64,000 nucleotides of DNA from Peptostreptococcaceae bacterium (GTDB lineage: Bacteria; Bacillota; Clostridia; Peptostreptococcales; Peptostreptococcaceae). The stretch is taken from NCBI GenBank assembly GCA_025210335.1, contig JAOARY010000007.1:26064-90063 (forward strand), written 5' to 3'. Below, piece after piece: positions 9,018 through 18,807 of the stretch. The translations under genes and the position numbers were made by a program. The notes under the pieces are model-generated. The model did no database searches and was not told where the DNA came from. It saw nothing but the letters and a program-made list of their open reading frames with translations. How positions within the stretch are numbered: the stretch's first letter is position 1; each line of letters starts with the position of its first letter.

Positions 9018-9740
9018 TTAAAACACCTCTGCATTAATAATTTTTTTCATATCTAATTTACTTTCTTTAACTCGTTTTATGGCTTTTTCAAAATTGCCAA
9101 CATCCAGAGGTTTATGGGCATCAGATCCAATTATAAACTTTAGATTTTCTATATCTTTTAATAGTTTTAACTCTTCCATATTAAGATGAGAATGACTTGA
9201 ATTAATCTCAAGTGCAGTATTTGTAATAATTGAAGCTTTACTAACTTCTAATATATCAACAGTCCCTTTAGATCCGGGATGTGTTATTGCAAGTAAGTCA
9301 TTATTCTTCATGGCATTTACAACTGCATTTGTGTTATACTTTACAAAATTTTTCTTAAAAGGTTTTATATAATTTCCTACATGTGCACTAAGAGATTTAA
9401 AATTAGTTGGAGTTGAACCAAAATGATATCCAGCCATAACATAATCCAAATAATTTAACATATAATCATCTACATCTATATTGCCCTTATCATCCAATAT
9501 GTTAGCTTCTACACCTAATAAAATCTCAATTTGTGAATATTTTTCGTTTAATATATCAATTTCTTCTTTCATCTTCTTTATATCATCATATTTTATACCA
9601 AAACCAATATGTTTATAACCATGATCTGAAATTCCTATAGTTTTTAGTCCCTTTTCAATAGCAACTTTCACATTATCTTCTATACTTCCAAGACCATGAC
9701 TATATACAGTATGGGTATGATAATCTTTTATTATATTCAT
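9018..9740 (-). CDS. PHP domain phosphoesterase
   Basis: A 240-residue PHP-family metal-dependent phosphoesterase: DYHTHTVYSHG near the N terminus, ISDHG, a VEANI acid/metal motif, and a late GSDAHKP. It resembles the YcdX and histidinol-phosphatase branch. The physiological substrate is unknown. It lies between murB and rapZ, a position common in clostridial genomes. ATG 9740 has GAGGTGGG upstream, and the gene abuts rapZ without a gap. Confidence 0.88.
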   Translation of the reverse strand: MNIIKDYHTHTVYSHGLGSIEDNVKVAIEKGLKTIGISDHGYKHIGFGIKYDDIKKMKEEIDILNEKYSQIEILLGVEANILDDKGNIDVDDYMLNYLDYVMAGYHFGSTPTNFKSLSAHVGNYIKPFKKNFVKYNTNAVVNAMKNNDLLAITHPGSKGTVDILEVSKASIITNTALEINSSHSHLNMEELKLLKDIENLKFIIGSDAHKPLDVGNFEKAIKRVKESKLDMKKIINAEVF

Positions 9741-9826
9741 AACCCACCTCTTTAATTTTATGAATTTTTTTAATTATACATTAAATCATTCTGTTATACA
9801 AAAATATTTAGATCAATTCAATTAAA

Positions 9827-10741
9827 TTAATCTTTACCTATAATTCTAACTTCTTCTTCTAATTTCACTTTAAATTTATCATATACAGCAGACTTTATTA
9901 TATCAATCAAAGTCAATATATCTTTAGCATTTGCATTATCTTTATTAACAACAAAGCCACAATGTTTTTCAGATACTTGAGCCCCTCTATGATACAGACC
10001 TCTTAATCCTGTATCCTCTATTAGTTTACCAGCATAATAACCTTGCGGTCTCTTAAAAGTACTTCCTGCACTAGGCATATCAAGTGGTTGCTTTGTCGTT
10101 CTTTTTAAAGTTAATTCGTCCATATATTCTTTTATTTCTTCATATTTTCCTTCTTCTAACTCCAACTCAACTTCAACAACTATATAATCATTAGATGCAA
10201 TAATGCTCTTTCTATATTCAAAACCTAAATCTGCACTATCTAAAACTATAATCTCTCCAGTTTTATCTACAACAGTTACTTTAGAAACAATGTCTTTCAT
10301 CTCTCCACCATATGCACCAGCATTCATATATACAGCTCCACCTAACGACCCTGGTATGCCACTAGCAAATTCAAAACCTTTAAGGCTATGCTTTAATATT
10401 GACTTGGATAATACAGATAATAAAGCTCCTGACTTTGATATAACTTTATTTTTATTTATTTTAAAATCACTAAATTTCTCTCCAATTTTTATAACAACTA
10501 AATCAAGACCTCCATCTTTAATTAAAAGATTAGATCCATTTCCTATTACAAAATATTTCAAATCATTTTTATTTAGATATTTTATAATTTGACTAATCTC
10601 TTCCTTAGATTGAGGCTCTAAAAGCATATTAGCTGGACCTCCAACCTTAAAAGAAGTGTGATTTTTCATAGGTTCATTTAGTAAAATATTTTCTTTATCC
10701 ATTATATTTTTTAAATCATTAAAAGCTTTATCTAAACTCAT
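9827..10741 (-). CDS. murB: UDP-N-acetylmuramate dehydrogenase
   Basis: A 304-residue MurB that reduces UDP-GlcNAc-enolpyruvate to UDP-MurNAc in peptidoglycan synthesis. It shows the FAD-binding block VIGNGSNLLIKDGG, the conserved IPGSLGGAVYMNAGAYGG, the catalytic-serine motif SAGSTFKRP and a C-terminal glutamate-rich EEEVRIIG. ATG 10741 follows GGGAGGAG. A short leader hairpin (CTCC upstream with GGAG of the ribosome site) could partly cover that site. First gene of the cluster that ends at ptsH. Confidence 0.95.
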   Translation of the reverse strand: MSLDKAFNDLKNIMDKENILLNEPMKNHTSFKVGGPANMLLEPQSKEEISQIIKYLNKNDLKYFVIGNGSNLLIKDGGLDLVVIKIGEKFSDFKINKNKVISKSGALLSVLSKSILKHSLKGFEFASGIPGSLGGAVYMNAGAYGGEMKDIVSKVTVVDKTGEIIVLDSADLGFEYRKSIIASNDYIVVEVELELEEGKYEEIKEYMDELTLKRTTKQPLDMPSAGSTFKRPQGYYAGKLIEDTGLRGLYHRGAQVSEKHCGFVVNKDNANAKDILTLIDIIKSAVYDKFKVKLEEEVRIIGKD

Positions 10742-10880
10742 TTTTCTCCTCCCAAAAAATTTATTGGAGTATATTAATAATTGTTATCAACTTATAAATA
10801 GAAATATACTATTTTATTATACTATAAAATATACAATTAATCATTGAGTCTTAGGTATTTTTTTAGTATATACGTATAAA

Positions 10881-10958
10881 TAAAAAGGAATTATCTAAAA
10901 AATTTTGATTACGGTTTTGTTTATAAAACGAAAATCATAATTTTTTTAAGATAATTCC
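10881..10958 (-). terminator. Long hairpin terminator of the FNT gene; member of a shared repeat
   Basis: Arms GGAATTATCT (10887-10896) and AGATAATTCC (10949-10958) close a longer imperfect stem. On the minus strand a U-rich tract follows, so it ends transcription of the FNT channel gene. Its inner part (10931-10956) is nearly identical to the hairpin at 55765-55789. Confidence 0.75.
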
Positions 10959-11010
10959 TAAAACTAAACCATTCTCAATATATTTATAAAATATCTAAGT
11001 CTAGGTTTTT

Positions 11011-11790
11011 TTATTTTTTATTTTTAAGGTAAATCACATAATATACAAACGGTACAAATACACCACCAGATAATATATTTCCTATAGTAACTGGTATTAA
11101 ATTTGTTTTAAAAATATCCATAATAGATATATTTCCACCTAAAAATTTTGCTAGAAATAAAAAGAACATATTGGCAACACTATGTTCATAACCTGATAAT
11201 ATAAACATCATTATTGGAAACCATATTATAAAAACTTTCCCCGCAATATCTTTAGCTCCAATAGCCATCCATACAGATAGTGATACAACTAAATTGCATA
11301 AAAAACCTTTTATAAGTGCTTGCATGAATGTAGATGACATTTTTTTTGTTGCAACATAAAGAGCCATATGAGTATCTGTTGCATCTACTTTGTAAACATG
11401 AGCTAAATAAAGAAGTCCCGCAATAAAAACTGCACCTATAAAATTCCCAATATATACGATTGTCCAATTTTTCAAAAGTGATGAAAACGATATTTTTTTA
11501 TCAAAATATGCTATTGTAATTAAATTATTTCCTGTAAATAATTCTCCTCCCGCTATAAGTACAAGCATAAGTCCAACAGGAAAAACTAAAGCTCCAAAAA
11601 ATTTCATAAGACCTATATCTATATGCTTCATTGTTTGCATTACTACTATATAGGCATGACTTCCTAACGCTATAAAAATCCCTGCCATTATTGCAAGCAG
11701 TAAAGTTTTATGTTCCTTGTTAGATGTCTTTTTGATTCCTATTTTAACCATTTGCTCCGATATTTGAGCTGGTGAAAACATATTTTCCAA
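11011..11790 (-). CDS. Formate/nitrite transporter family channel
   Basis: A 259-residue FNT-family membrane protein with six hydrophobic helices. It has the conserved GGELFTGN loop and GYEHSVANM with the central pore histidine. Family members move formate, nitrite or hydrosulfide. Formate export fits an anaerobic fermenter, but FocA and the clostridial HSC hydrosulfide channel cannot be separated by eye. The TTG at 11790 follows AGGAGG at 7 bases. It is a single-gene unit. Confidence 0.88.
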   Translation of the reverse strand: MENMFSPAQISEQMVKIGIKKTSNKEHKTLLLAIMAGIFIALGSHAYIVVMQTMKHIDIGLMKFFGALVFPVGLMLVLIAGGELFTGNNLITIAYFDKKISFSSLLKNWTIVYIGNFIGAVFIAGLLYLAHVYKVDATDTHMALYVATKKMSSTFMQALIKGFLCNLVVSLSVWMAIGAKDIAGKVFIIWFPIMMFILSGYEHSVANMFFLFLAKFLGGNISIMDIFKTNLIPVTIGNILSGGVFVPFVYYVIYLKNKK

Positions 11791-12006
11791 AATTATTCCT
11801 CCTAAAATCTTTTATTAATAGTACTATAAAATTATACTTTAAATAATATTTTTTTTCAATAATTTTGTATACAAAAAACCATTTTTCCAAAAATAAATAC
11901 AATCTTTATTATAATTTTAACAAAAAATTTTAAAAATAAAAATCATTTTTTTATTTTTTTATAATAATCTATCAATAATTATTTTTAATCAAAATAATTA
12001 TTTAAA

Positions 12007-12043
12007 AAAACCACTTATAAATAGAATCTTTATAAGTGGTTTT
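12007..12043 (-). terminator. Terminator of the oligoendopeptidase gene
   Basis: A perfect 15-base stem (12007-12021 / 12029-12043) with a 7-base loop. On the minus strand the stem ends in a run of U. It lies 18 bases past the pepF stop. Confidence 0.85.
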
Positions 12044-12060
12044 TACTTTTTATTATTTAA

Positions 12061-13746
12061 TTATAATATATTATTTAAAAGCCATTTTTCTGGCACTTTT
12101 AAAGTTTCTTTTATTGTTCCATCTACAAATGGATTATTTAAATTTGCTGATTTGACTAATTGTAAAAATGGCATACTCCCACCTTTTTTACAAAGCTGTA
12201 AATAATCTTTAAATGCATTATCAAAATCAATATTTGCCTTTGAGAAGAATTGTAATGCACAAACTTGAGCTAAAGTATAATCTATATAATAGAATGGATT
12301 TTTGAAAATATGACCTTGTCTAAACCAATATCCTCCAGCTTTTAAGAATTCATTATCAAAATAATCTCTATGAGGTAGATATTTTTGTTCTAATTCTCTC
12401 CAAGCTTGCTTTCTTTCTTTTGGTGTCATATCTGGATTTTCATAAACAACATGTTGGAATTCATCAACTAGTGCACCATAAGGAATAAAAGTTATAGAAG
12501 AAGTTAAATGTGCAAATTTGTATTTCTTAGTATCTTCCTTAAAGAATAATTCCATATGTGGCCATGTTAAAAACTCCATACTCATAGAATGAATTTCACA
12601 AGCTTCTAATGTTGGAAATTGATATTCTGGTAATTTATAATGTCTACTTTGGTACATTTGGAATGCATGTCCTGCTTCATGAGTAAGTACGTCAATATCA
12701 CCAGATGTTCCATTAAAATTAGAAAATATAAATGGAGTTTGATATTTGCTTATATAAGTACAATATCCTCCAGCGGCTTTACCTTCCTTAGTAAGCAAAT
12801 CCATAGTCTCATTTTCCATCATAAAATCAAAGAATTCTTTGGTTTCACTAGAAAGTAGTGAATACATCTTTTTACCATTATCTAATATCCAATTAGCATC
12901 ACCTTTAGGCGTTGCATTTCCATCCAAAAATGTTAAAGGTTCATCATAATAATAAAGCTTATCTATATTTAATCTTTCCTTTTGCATTTCTTTTAATTTT
13001 GTAGCTAATGGAACTAAATCATTTATAATTTGATTTCTATAGCCCTCAACCATAGAAGAATCATAGTCAGTTCTTGAAAGTCTATTATAACCAAGCTCTA
13101 CAAAGTTTTTATAACCAAGCTTTTTAGCTATTTTAGTTCTTAATTTCACTAAATCATCATAAATTTCATCAAATTTCTCTTCATTTTCTTCAAAAAACTT
13201 AGTTTGAGCTTCATAAGCTTCTTTTCTTTGCTCTCTATCTTTAGATTGTATAAAAGGAATCATCTGAGATAAATTTCTAATCTGACCTTTATAATCTATT
13301 TTTGCAGAAGCTAACAGTTTTGTGTATTCACTTTTTAATTTATTTTCTTCCATTAAATCATCTATTATATCTTTTTTAAATGTCTTTAATTGTTTGTCTG
13401 CCAAATCAAAAATTTGATTACCCCATTTTTCTCTAAGTTCTTTTTCAAATTTAGATGACATTAAAGCTTTATAATATTTTGTAACTAATTCTTCGTACAA
13501 TGGACTATTTTCATCCATAAATTTCTTTTCTTCTTCATAAAATTTATCATTCGTATTTATTGTATTTCTAACATATACAAGAGATGAATTCGATTCAAAA
13601 TCACTTCTTATATCATTTATATTAGCTATGATTTCATCTTGTTCTTCAAAAGTGTTAGCTTTTACAAATTTATTTAGTAAATGATCAAAGCTTTCTTGCA
13701 TTTTTTTAATATTTGGTCTTACATATTCAAATTCACTAAATTTCAT
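12061..13746 (-). CDS. pepF: M3 family oligoendopeptidase (PepF-type)
   Basis: A 561-residue zinc oligopeptidase of family M3 with the catalytic motif HEAGHAFQ in THEAGHAFQMYQSRHY. The conserved glutamate region EIHSMSMEF follows. Members cut short peptides in the cytoplasm; no signal peptide is seen. An in-frame GTG three codons upstream overlaps the GGGG ribosome site, so the ATG at 13746 (8 bases from GGGG) is preferred. It stands alone between its own terminator and the S41 protease gene. Confidence 0.9.
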   Translation of the reverse strand: MKFSEFEYVRPNIKKMQESFDHLLNKFVKANTFEEQDEIIANINDIRSDFESNSSLVYVRNTINTNDKFYEEEKKFMDENSPLYEELVTKYYKALMSSKFEKELREKWGNQIFDLADKQLKTFKKDIIDDLMEENKLKSEYTKLLASAKIDYKGQIRNLSQMIPFIQSKDREQRKEAYEAQTKFFEENEEKFDEIYDDLVKLRTKIAKKLGYKNFVELGYNRLSRTDYDSSMVEGYRNQIINDLVPLATKLKEMQKERLNIDKLYYYDEPLTFLDGNATPKGDANWILDNGKKMYSLLSSETKEFFDFMMENETMDLLTKEGKAAGGYCTYISKYQTPFIFSNFNGTSGDIDVLTHEAGHAFQMYQSRHYKLPEYQFPTLEACEIHSMSMEFLTWPHMELFFKEDTKKYKFAHLTSSITFIPYGALVDEFQHVVYENPDMTPKERKQAWRELEQKYLPHRDYFDNEFLKAGGYWFRQGHIFKNPFYYIDYTLAQVCALQFFSKANIDFDNAFKDYLQLCKKGGSMPFLQLVKSANLNNPFVDGTIKETLKVPEKWLLNNIL

Positions 13747-13791
13747 ATTATACACCCCTATTATGTTTTGTATTTTAGTTCATTTTTGATA

Positions 13792-14961
13792 TTATTTATT
13801 TCTTTTTTCTATTTCCTCTTTTGTAACTTCTAACGCTTTTTTAAGCTGTTCTTTTTCATCTTCTATTTCTATGTCTGGTTTTATTCCCTTTTTATGAATA
13901 TATTCACCACTTGGAGTAAAGTATTGTGCTGTTGTTAATTTAAAACCTGTTTCATCTGAAAGAGGATATAATTGTTGCACTAAACCTTTACCAAATGTAG
14001 TTTTTCCAACCAAAATCCCAGCATCATTATCTCTTAACGCTCCTGATAATATCTCTGAAGCTGAAGCAGACCACTCATTAACTAATACCGTTATAGGCAT
14101 ATCAAGCTTATGTTTTTCGTCTGAATTATAATATTCTTCATCGCCTTTATTATTTCTAGTATAAACAATAACAGCTTCTCCTAGAAGTTCATCTGCAATA
14201 TCTTCACAAACATTTAGTAAACCTCCTGGATTATATCTTAAATCTATTACAAGCCCTTTCATACCTTTTTCCTTAAGACCCTCTAATGCTTCTTTAAAAT
14301 CTTTATAAGTATGCTCATCAAAGCTCTTAATTCTTATATATCCAATATCATCTTTTTCCATTTTTGATTCTATAGATTCTATCTTAATAAGTTCTCTTTT
14401 CATATTGAATTCTAAAGGTTTATCTTCACCTTCTCTATATATAGTTATATTTACTTTTGTTCCAGGTTCACCTTTCATTTCTTTTATCGCAAAATCCATT
14501 TCATCAGCCATAAATTCCTTATCATTTATCTTTAGTATCTTATCTCCAGATTTTATTCCAGCTTTATAACCAGGTGTTCCTTCAATAGGAGATACTACCG
14601 TTATTAAATTATCATCTCCAGCTGATATATATACACCAATTCCTCCAAAAGCACCTTCTGTATCTTCAAGCAATCTTTTAAATTCGTCTGCTGTCATATA
14701 TGTTGAATATGGATCTTCTAATCCCGAAAACATACCCTTTATAGAACCTGTAACCAATTTTTCATCATCAGGTTTTATATAATATTTTTCTTTTATAACA
14801 TCTTCCAAATAAAGCATTTTGGAATATTTTTTTAATTGTTCATATTCACTTTTATCAACAATAACTTTGTTTCCTAAAACTATATTACTAAAACTTGTTA
14901 CTAACATTGTAATTATTACTACTATTGCTCCAAATCCTACTGTTTTTTTGTTTAATTCCAC
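13792..14961 (-). CDS. S41 family carboxy-terminal processing protease
   Basis: A 389-residue CtpA/CtpB-type protease. There is an N-terminal membrane anchor (about residues 9-29), a PDZ domain starting near GIGVYISAGDDN, and the S41 core with catalytic serine in SASASEILSGAL and lysine in GKTTFGKGLVQ. It cleaves proteins outside the membrane from their C termini. The GTG at 14961 has AAGGAG 10 bases upstream. It follows the M23 factor by 18 bases, matching the conserved ftsE-ftsX-M23-S41 cluster of cell-wall turnover genes. Confidence 0.92.
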   Translation of the reverse strand: MELNKKTVGFGAIVVIITMLVTSFSNIVLGNKVIVDKSEYEQLKKYSKMLYLEDVIKEKYYIKPDDEKLVTGSIKGMFSGLEDPYSTYMTADEFKRLLEDTEGAFGGIGVYISAGDDNLITVVSPIEGTPGYKAGIKSGDKILKINDKEFMADEMDFAIKEMKGEPGTKVNITIYREGEDKPLEFNMKRELIKIESIESKMEKDDIGYIRIKSFDEHTYKDFKEALEGLKEKGMKGLVIDLRYNPGGLLNVCEDIADELLGEAVIVYTRNNKGDEEYYNSDEKHKLDMPITVLVNEWSASASEILSGALRDNDAGILVGKTTFGKGLVQQLYPLSDETGFKLTTAQYFTPSGEYIHKKGIKPDIEIEDEKEQLKKALEVTKEEIEKRNK

Positions 14962-14979
14962 AAAAATTCATCTCCTTAA

Positions 14980-16098
14980 TTACTTTTTGACATATGGAAC
15001 TGGGTTTACTGGATTACCATTTACCCTTACTTCAAAATGTAAATGTGGGCCAGTTGAAAGTCCAGTTGAACCACAAAGTGCTACTGCTTGACCTCTTGTT
15101 ACTCTATCTCCCTTTTTAACTAATAATTTTTGAGTATGTGCATATAATGTAGATTTTTGGCCACCATGATCTATTATTACCGTATTTCCATAACCACCAT
15201 ATCTACCTGCAAAGGTCACAACACCGGAATTAGCTGCTACTAAAGTTTTTGATCTTGGAACAGAAATATCTATACCTGTATGCATTTTTTTTCTTTTTAA
15301 TACAGGATGGAATCTCATACCATAAGGAGAAGATATTCTAGTAAAATTAGGTGCTGGCCAAGCCATTTCTCCTCCAACATAATTAGACTTTGACTGACTT
15401 CTTAAAATTTCTAATTTAATCTTTTCAGATTCTTTATTAAGTCTATCAATCCTATTAGCTAAAGCTTTTGCATCAGTTTTTAATTTACTTTGTAATGATT
15501 GTTGTTCTCCTTTTGCCAAAGTTAATTTACTCTTCTTTGCATCCATAGAATTTTTAAGAACTGCCATTTGTTCTTTTTTACTCTCCAAATCCCTCTTTGC
15601 ATTAAATACTCTTGTTTTATTATCCTTTAAAACTCTCAAAACATTCTTATCATGTGCAACAATTCTCTTTATCATATCTAAATTAGTAAGAAAATCCATA
15701 ACATCTTCAGAATTTAGAACAATTTGAACATAATCCATTTCTGAAGTTTTTGACATAACATTTACTCTCTTTTCCAAAAGATCATTGTTCGAATCTATCT
15801 CTTTTTGTAAATTTTGGATTTCAGCTTCTTTTTTGCCTATCTCCTGTTTAGTATTACCCATTTTTTGATTTATATCATTTATTTGTTTTTCTGTATTTTC
15901 TATAGTCTTTTCAAATTCCATTATCTTATCATTGATTTTGTTTTGTTCCTTCTTATTATCCTTTAAATCACTTTGTATATCTTTAATATTATTATTTATA
16001 TCATTTAATCTGCTCTTACTATCACTAGTTGCATAGGAAAAAAAACTAGCAAATATTATTACAAAACATAAAGAAAATATTATCTTAGTATTTTTCAT
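14980..16098 (-). CDS. M23 peptidase / EnvC-like murein hydrolase activator with coiled coil
   Basis: A 372-residue secreted protein: signal peptide (about 1-24), a long coiled coil (about 28-240, rich in K, E, Q and N) and a C-terminal M23 LytM domain with HTGIDIS and HLHFEVRVNG, the zinc ligands of active peptidases. Proteins of this layout are controlled by FtsEX, which is encoded immediately upstream. Because the metal motifs look intact, it may cut peptidoglycan itself, like PcsB- or CwlO-type partners, rather than only activate amidases. Confidence 0.9.
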   Translation of the reverse strand: MKNTKIIFSLCFVIIFASFFSYATSDSKSRLNDINNNIKDIQSDLKDNKKEQNKINDKIMEFEKTIENTEKQINDINQKMGNTKQEIGKKEAEIQNLQKEIDSNNDLLEKRVNVMSKTSEMDYVQIVLNSEDVMDFLTNLDMIKRIVAHDKNVLRVLKDNKTRVFNAKRDLESKKEQMAVLKNSMDAKKSKLTLAKGEQQSLQSKLKTDAKALANRIDRLNKESEKIKLEILRSQSKSNYVGGEMAWPAPNFTRISSPYGMRFHPVLKRKKMHTGIDISVPRSKTLVAANSGVVTFAGRYGGYGNTVIIDHGGQKSTLYAHTQKLLVKKGDRVTRGQAVALCGSTGLSTGPHLHFEVRVNGNPVNPVPYVKK

Positions 16099-16108
16099 AA
16101 AAAACCTC

Positions 16109-16999
16109 CTAAACCTTGAGATGTCTTCTAAGTGAAATTATACTACCTAATATTCCAATTCCACACCCCATAACCAAAAATACAATTAATAAGCTACTTA
16201 CAATATCAGATGTAGGCAAAATATACCCTATAAAAAGTGAGTATCCTTTGTCTACCGTAAAATTATAAACATAATCATAGGCAAATTTTATCAAAGCTAA
16301 AGAAATCAAACTACCTATTGTACCTAAAAACATACCTTCTACTATAAACGGTCCTCTAATAAACCAATTTGTAGCTCCTACATATTTCATTATATTAATT
16401 TCTCTTTTTCTTGAAAATAAAGCTAATTTTATAGTATTAGATATTATAAATAAAGATACTATTGATAATAAAATTATCAATATAAGACCACCCTTTTTTA
16501 TACTAGTTGATGTTTCTATTAATTTTTCGATAACACCTTTATAATATCTAATTTCTTGTATTCCACTTATATTTTCAAGTGAAGCTGCAACTTTATCAGC
16601 ATCTTCTATGGAATTTAGATGCACTATATAGGAATTTTCAAATGCATCTTCCATACCTTCTAATAAATACGCTTCCTTTGCCCATCTTATTTGCATTCTT
16701 TTTAAGGCTTCTTTTTTTGATTCAAATTCAACAATCTTAACTCCATCAATAAAAGCTATATCTCTTTTCATAGCTATCATTTGCTCGTTAGTATATTCCT
16801 TATTTATATATACTTGTATCTTGTCAAATCTTGCTTTTGTAAGATATACAAAATTATTTATATTAAGTATTATAATCATAACAATCCCAAGTACAAATAA
16901 AGAAGCTGCAACAGAACTTATAGACGCCATTGCCATAGGTCTATTTCTTAAAATACCCTTAAAACCTTCTCTTGTACTATAAGAAATTTTATTTAACAT
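16109..16999 (-). CDS. ftsX: Cell division ABC permease FtsX
   Basis: A 296-residue FtsX: one N-terminal helix (about 25-48), a large extracellular loop and three C-terminal helices. With FtsE it transmits ATP-driven motion to a periseptal murein hydrolase, probably the M23 protein downstream. The frame is open to a start at 17023, but ATG 16999 is preferred because GAAAGGGG lies upstream and MLNKISYSTREG is the usual family N terminus. It overlaps the end of ftsE by 11 bases. Confidence 0.93.
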   Translation of the reverse strand: MLNKISYSTREGFKGILRNRPMAMASISSVAASLFVLGIVMIIILNINNFVYLTKARFDKIQVYINKEYTNEQMIAMKRDIAFIDGVKIVEFESKKEALKRMQIRWAKEAYLLEGMEDAFENSYIVHLNSIEDADKVAASLENISGIQEIRYYKGVIEKLIETSTSIKKGGLILIILLSIVSLFIISNTIKLALFSRKREINIMKYVGATNWFIRGPFIVEGMFLGTIGSLISLALIKFAYDYVYNFTVDKGYSLFIGYILPTSDIVSSLLIVFLVMGCGIGILGSIISLRRHLKV

Positions 17000-17678
17000 A
17001 ATTATATAGACCCCTTTCCTCATCTCTTACGATTTTTCCTTTATCTAGTACTATAACTCTCTTTTTCATTTCATCAACCAAATCTTGAGCATGAGTTGCA
17101 ACAATAACAGTTGTACCTCTTTTATTTATCCTTTCTAAATATCCCATAATTTCTCTTGCATTTTTTGGATCTAAATTACCAGTCGGCTCATCAGCAATAA
17201 GCAAATGCGGATTATTAACAAGAGCTCTTGCAATAGAGACCCTCTGTTGTTCTCCACCAGAAAGTTCTTTTGGATAAGAATTTGCCTTTTCTGATAGACC
17301 CACTGTACCAAGTACAAAAGGAGCTTTTCTTCTTATTTCTTTTTTACTATAACCTATTATTTCCATAGCAAAAGCCACATTTTCATATACTGTTTTATTT
17401 TCAAGCAGTCTAAAATCTTGAAAAACAACCCCCATACTCCTTCTTATGTATGGAATTTCGCGTTTAGGAATGTCGGTTATATCTTTACCATTTAATATTA
17501 TAAATCCTGAACTTGCTTCTTGTTCTTTCATTATAAGTTTCATAAATGTTGATTTTCCTGCACCAGAAGAACCAACCAAAAATACAAATTCACCTTTTTC
17601 TATTTTGACACTCACATTTGATAAAGCCTTTTTCTTAGATTTATCAAATTCTTTTGATACATTTATAAATTCAATCAA
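16989..17678 (-). CDS. ftsE: Cell division ABC ATPase FtsE
   Basis: A 229-residue ABC ATPase: Walker A GSSGAGKS, Q-loop VFQDFRLL, signature LSGGEQQR, Walker B LLIADEPTGNLD and the H-loop TH. This is the FtsE pattern. The start is TTG at 17678 with AGGAGTG about 7 bases upstream. It opens the ftsE-ftsX-M23-S41 operon. The divergent region to 17986 is AT-rich, without a second gene. Confidence 0.94.
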   Translation of the reverse strand: MIEFINVSKEFDKSKKKALSNVSVKIEKGEFVFLVGSSGAGKSTFMKLIMKEQEASSGFIILNGKDITDIPKREIPYIRRSMGVVFQDFRLLENKTVYENVAFAMEIIGYSKKEIRRKAPFVLGTVGLSEKANSYPKELSGGEQQRVSIARALVNNPHLLIADEPTGNLDPKNAREIMGYLERINKRGTTVIVATHAQDLVDEMKKRVIVLDKGKIVRDEERGLYNYVK

Positions 17679-17986
17679 AAATAATCACTCCTGATTTATA
17701 TTTTAGAAATAACAATAATTCCCCTTAATTATTACCCTTAATATTAAAATTTTATCATATTAAGCAAAGTTAAAAAAGGCTTATATCAATTTATATACTA
17801 ATTATATAGTCCTAATTTTCTAATATTTTAGCTTCTTTAGAAGCTTTAAATATATAAATTTAATTTATATATATACAAAATTGTAAAAATAAATTCTTAT
17901 ATTCTAATTTATCTTTTAGTATAATGATTATAATAATTATTTTTAATAACATATTATTATGATAAAGCTAAAAATGGGGGTCTTTT

Positions 17987-18538
17987 ATGCTTAGTAAATC
18001 TAATTTTAGAAAAAAATCTATATTAAAAAGAATGTCCTTAAAAAAAGATACAATAAAGAAAAAATCACTAAATATAACAAATAAAATAATCAAAAGTCAC
18101 ATATTAGATGACAAAAAAAATATTTTTATCTATATTGATTTTAAAAATGAGGTAAAAACTAAATACTTAATAGAATATCTTCTTATGAAAAATAAAAATA
18201 TTTATGTTCCAATAACAATCAAAGAAACTAAAGAATTAAAAGTTTGTAAACTAGAAGATGTTAAAGATTTAGAACTATCAACTTATGGTATTAAAGAACC
18301 TAAAAAGGAGAAACAAACAATAGTTGATAAAAATATTTTAGATGTAATCATAGTACCTGGTGTAGCATTTGATAAAGATTATTATCGAATGGGTTACGGT
18401 GGAGGATATTATGATAAATTCTTTGATAGCTTAAAAAACAAACCAATTAAAATAGGCATTTCCTTTAAAGAACAAATTCATGAACATATCCCAAAAGAAG
18501 ATCATGATATAAAAATGGATTATCTTTTTTATGACTAA
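17987..18538 (+). CDS. 5-formyltetrahydrofolate cyclo-ligase
   Basis: A 183-residue enzyme of the 5-FCL (MTHFS) family, which uses ATP to turn 5-formyl-THF into 5,10-methenyl-THF. The C-terminal signature PGVAFDKDYYRMGYGGGYYD is intact, and basic residues near the N terminus (RKK, KKDTIKKKS) match the nucleotide-binding part. ATG 17987 follows GGGGG. Single gene, divergent from ftsE. Confidence 0.92.
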   Translation: MLSKSNFRKKSILKRMSLKKDTIKKKSLNITNKIIKSHILDDKKNIFIYIDFKNEVKTKYLIEYLLMKNKNIYVPITIKETKELKVCKLEDVKDLELSTYGIKEPKKEKQTIVDKNILDVIIVPGVAFDKDYYRMGYGGGYYDKFFDSLKNKPIKIGISFKEQIHEHIPKEDHDIKMDYLFYD

Positions 18539-18574
18539 AAATCAAATTAAATGCAAAGTATAAAATTAATAAAA

Positions 18575-18613
18575 TGGGGCTTTCACATTAAATTGCTTAA
18601 TGTAAAAACCCCA
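18575..18613. terminator. Hairpin after the cyclo-ligase gene
   Basis: An inverted repeat beginning TGGGG and ending CCCCA, with a 7-base inner stem and two mismatches. It follows a plus-strand gene and faces the minus-strand cassette. U-tracts are weak on both sides, so termination is probable but not certain. Confidence 0.5.
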
Positions 18614-18655
18614 TAATTATCTTCTTAAAATATATATTCAAATCATAAAAATCAT

Positions 18656-18797
18656 TCAACTTTTTTCATTCTTTTCAAAATCACTACATAAAAACTTTAG
18701 TTCTTCAAAATTTTTATTTTTTAATAAATATAGATTTTTTAGAAAATATGTCTATAGCTTCTTTTTGAACATCTTCCAAAAAATCTATATTTACCAC
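18656..18797 (-). pseudogene. Broken small reading frame at the end of the spike cassette
   Basis: Two short minus-strand frames line up as one broken gene. The first, from GTG 18797, reads VNIDFLEDVQKEAIDIFSKK. At an A6 run the frame shifts, and the other frame continues with KNKNFEELKFLCSDFEKNEK before TGA at 18656. The amino acid composition looks coding in both halves. It starts 11 bases past the stop of the last zinc-ribbon gene, where extra immunity-type genes are often found. It may also be chance, and no family is recognised. Confidence 0.3.
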
Positions 18798-18807
18798 GAA
18801 AATAAAA

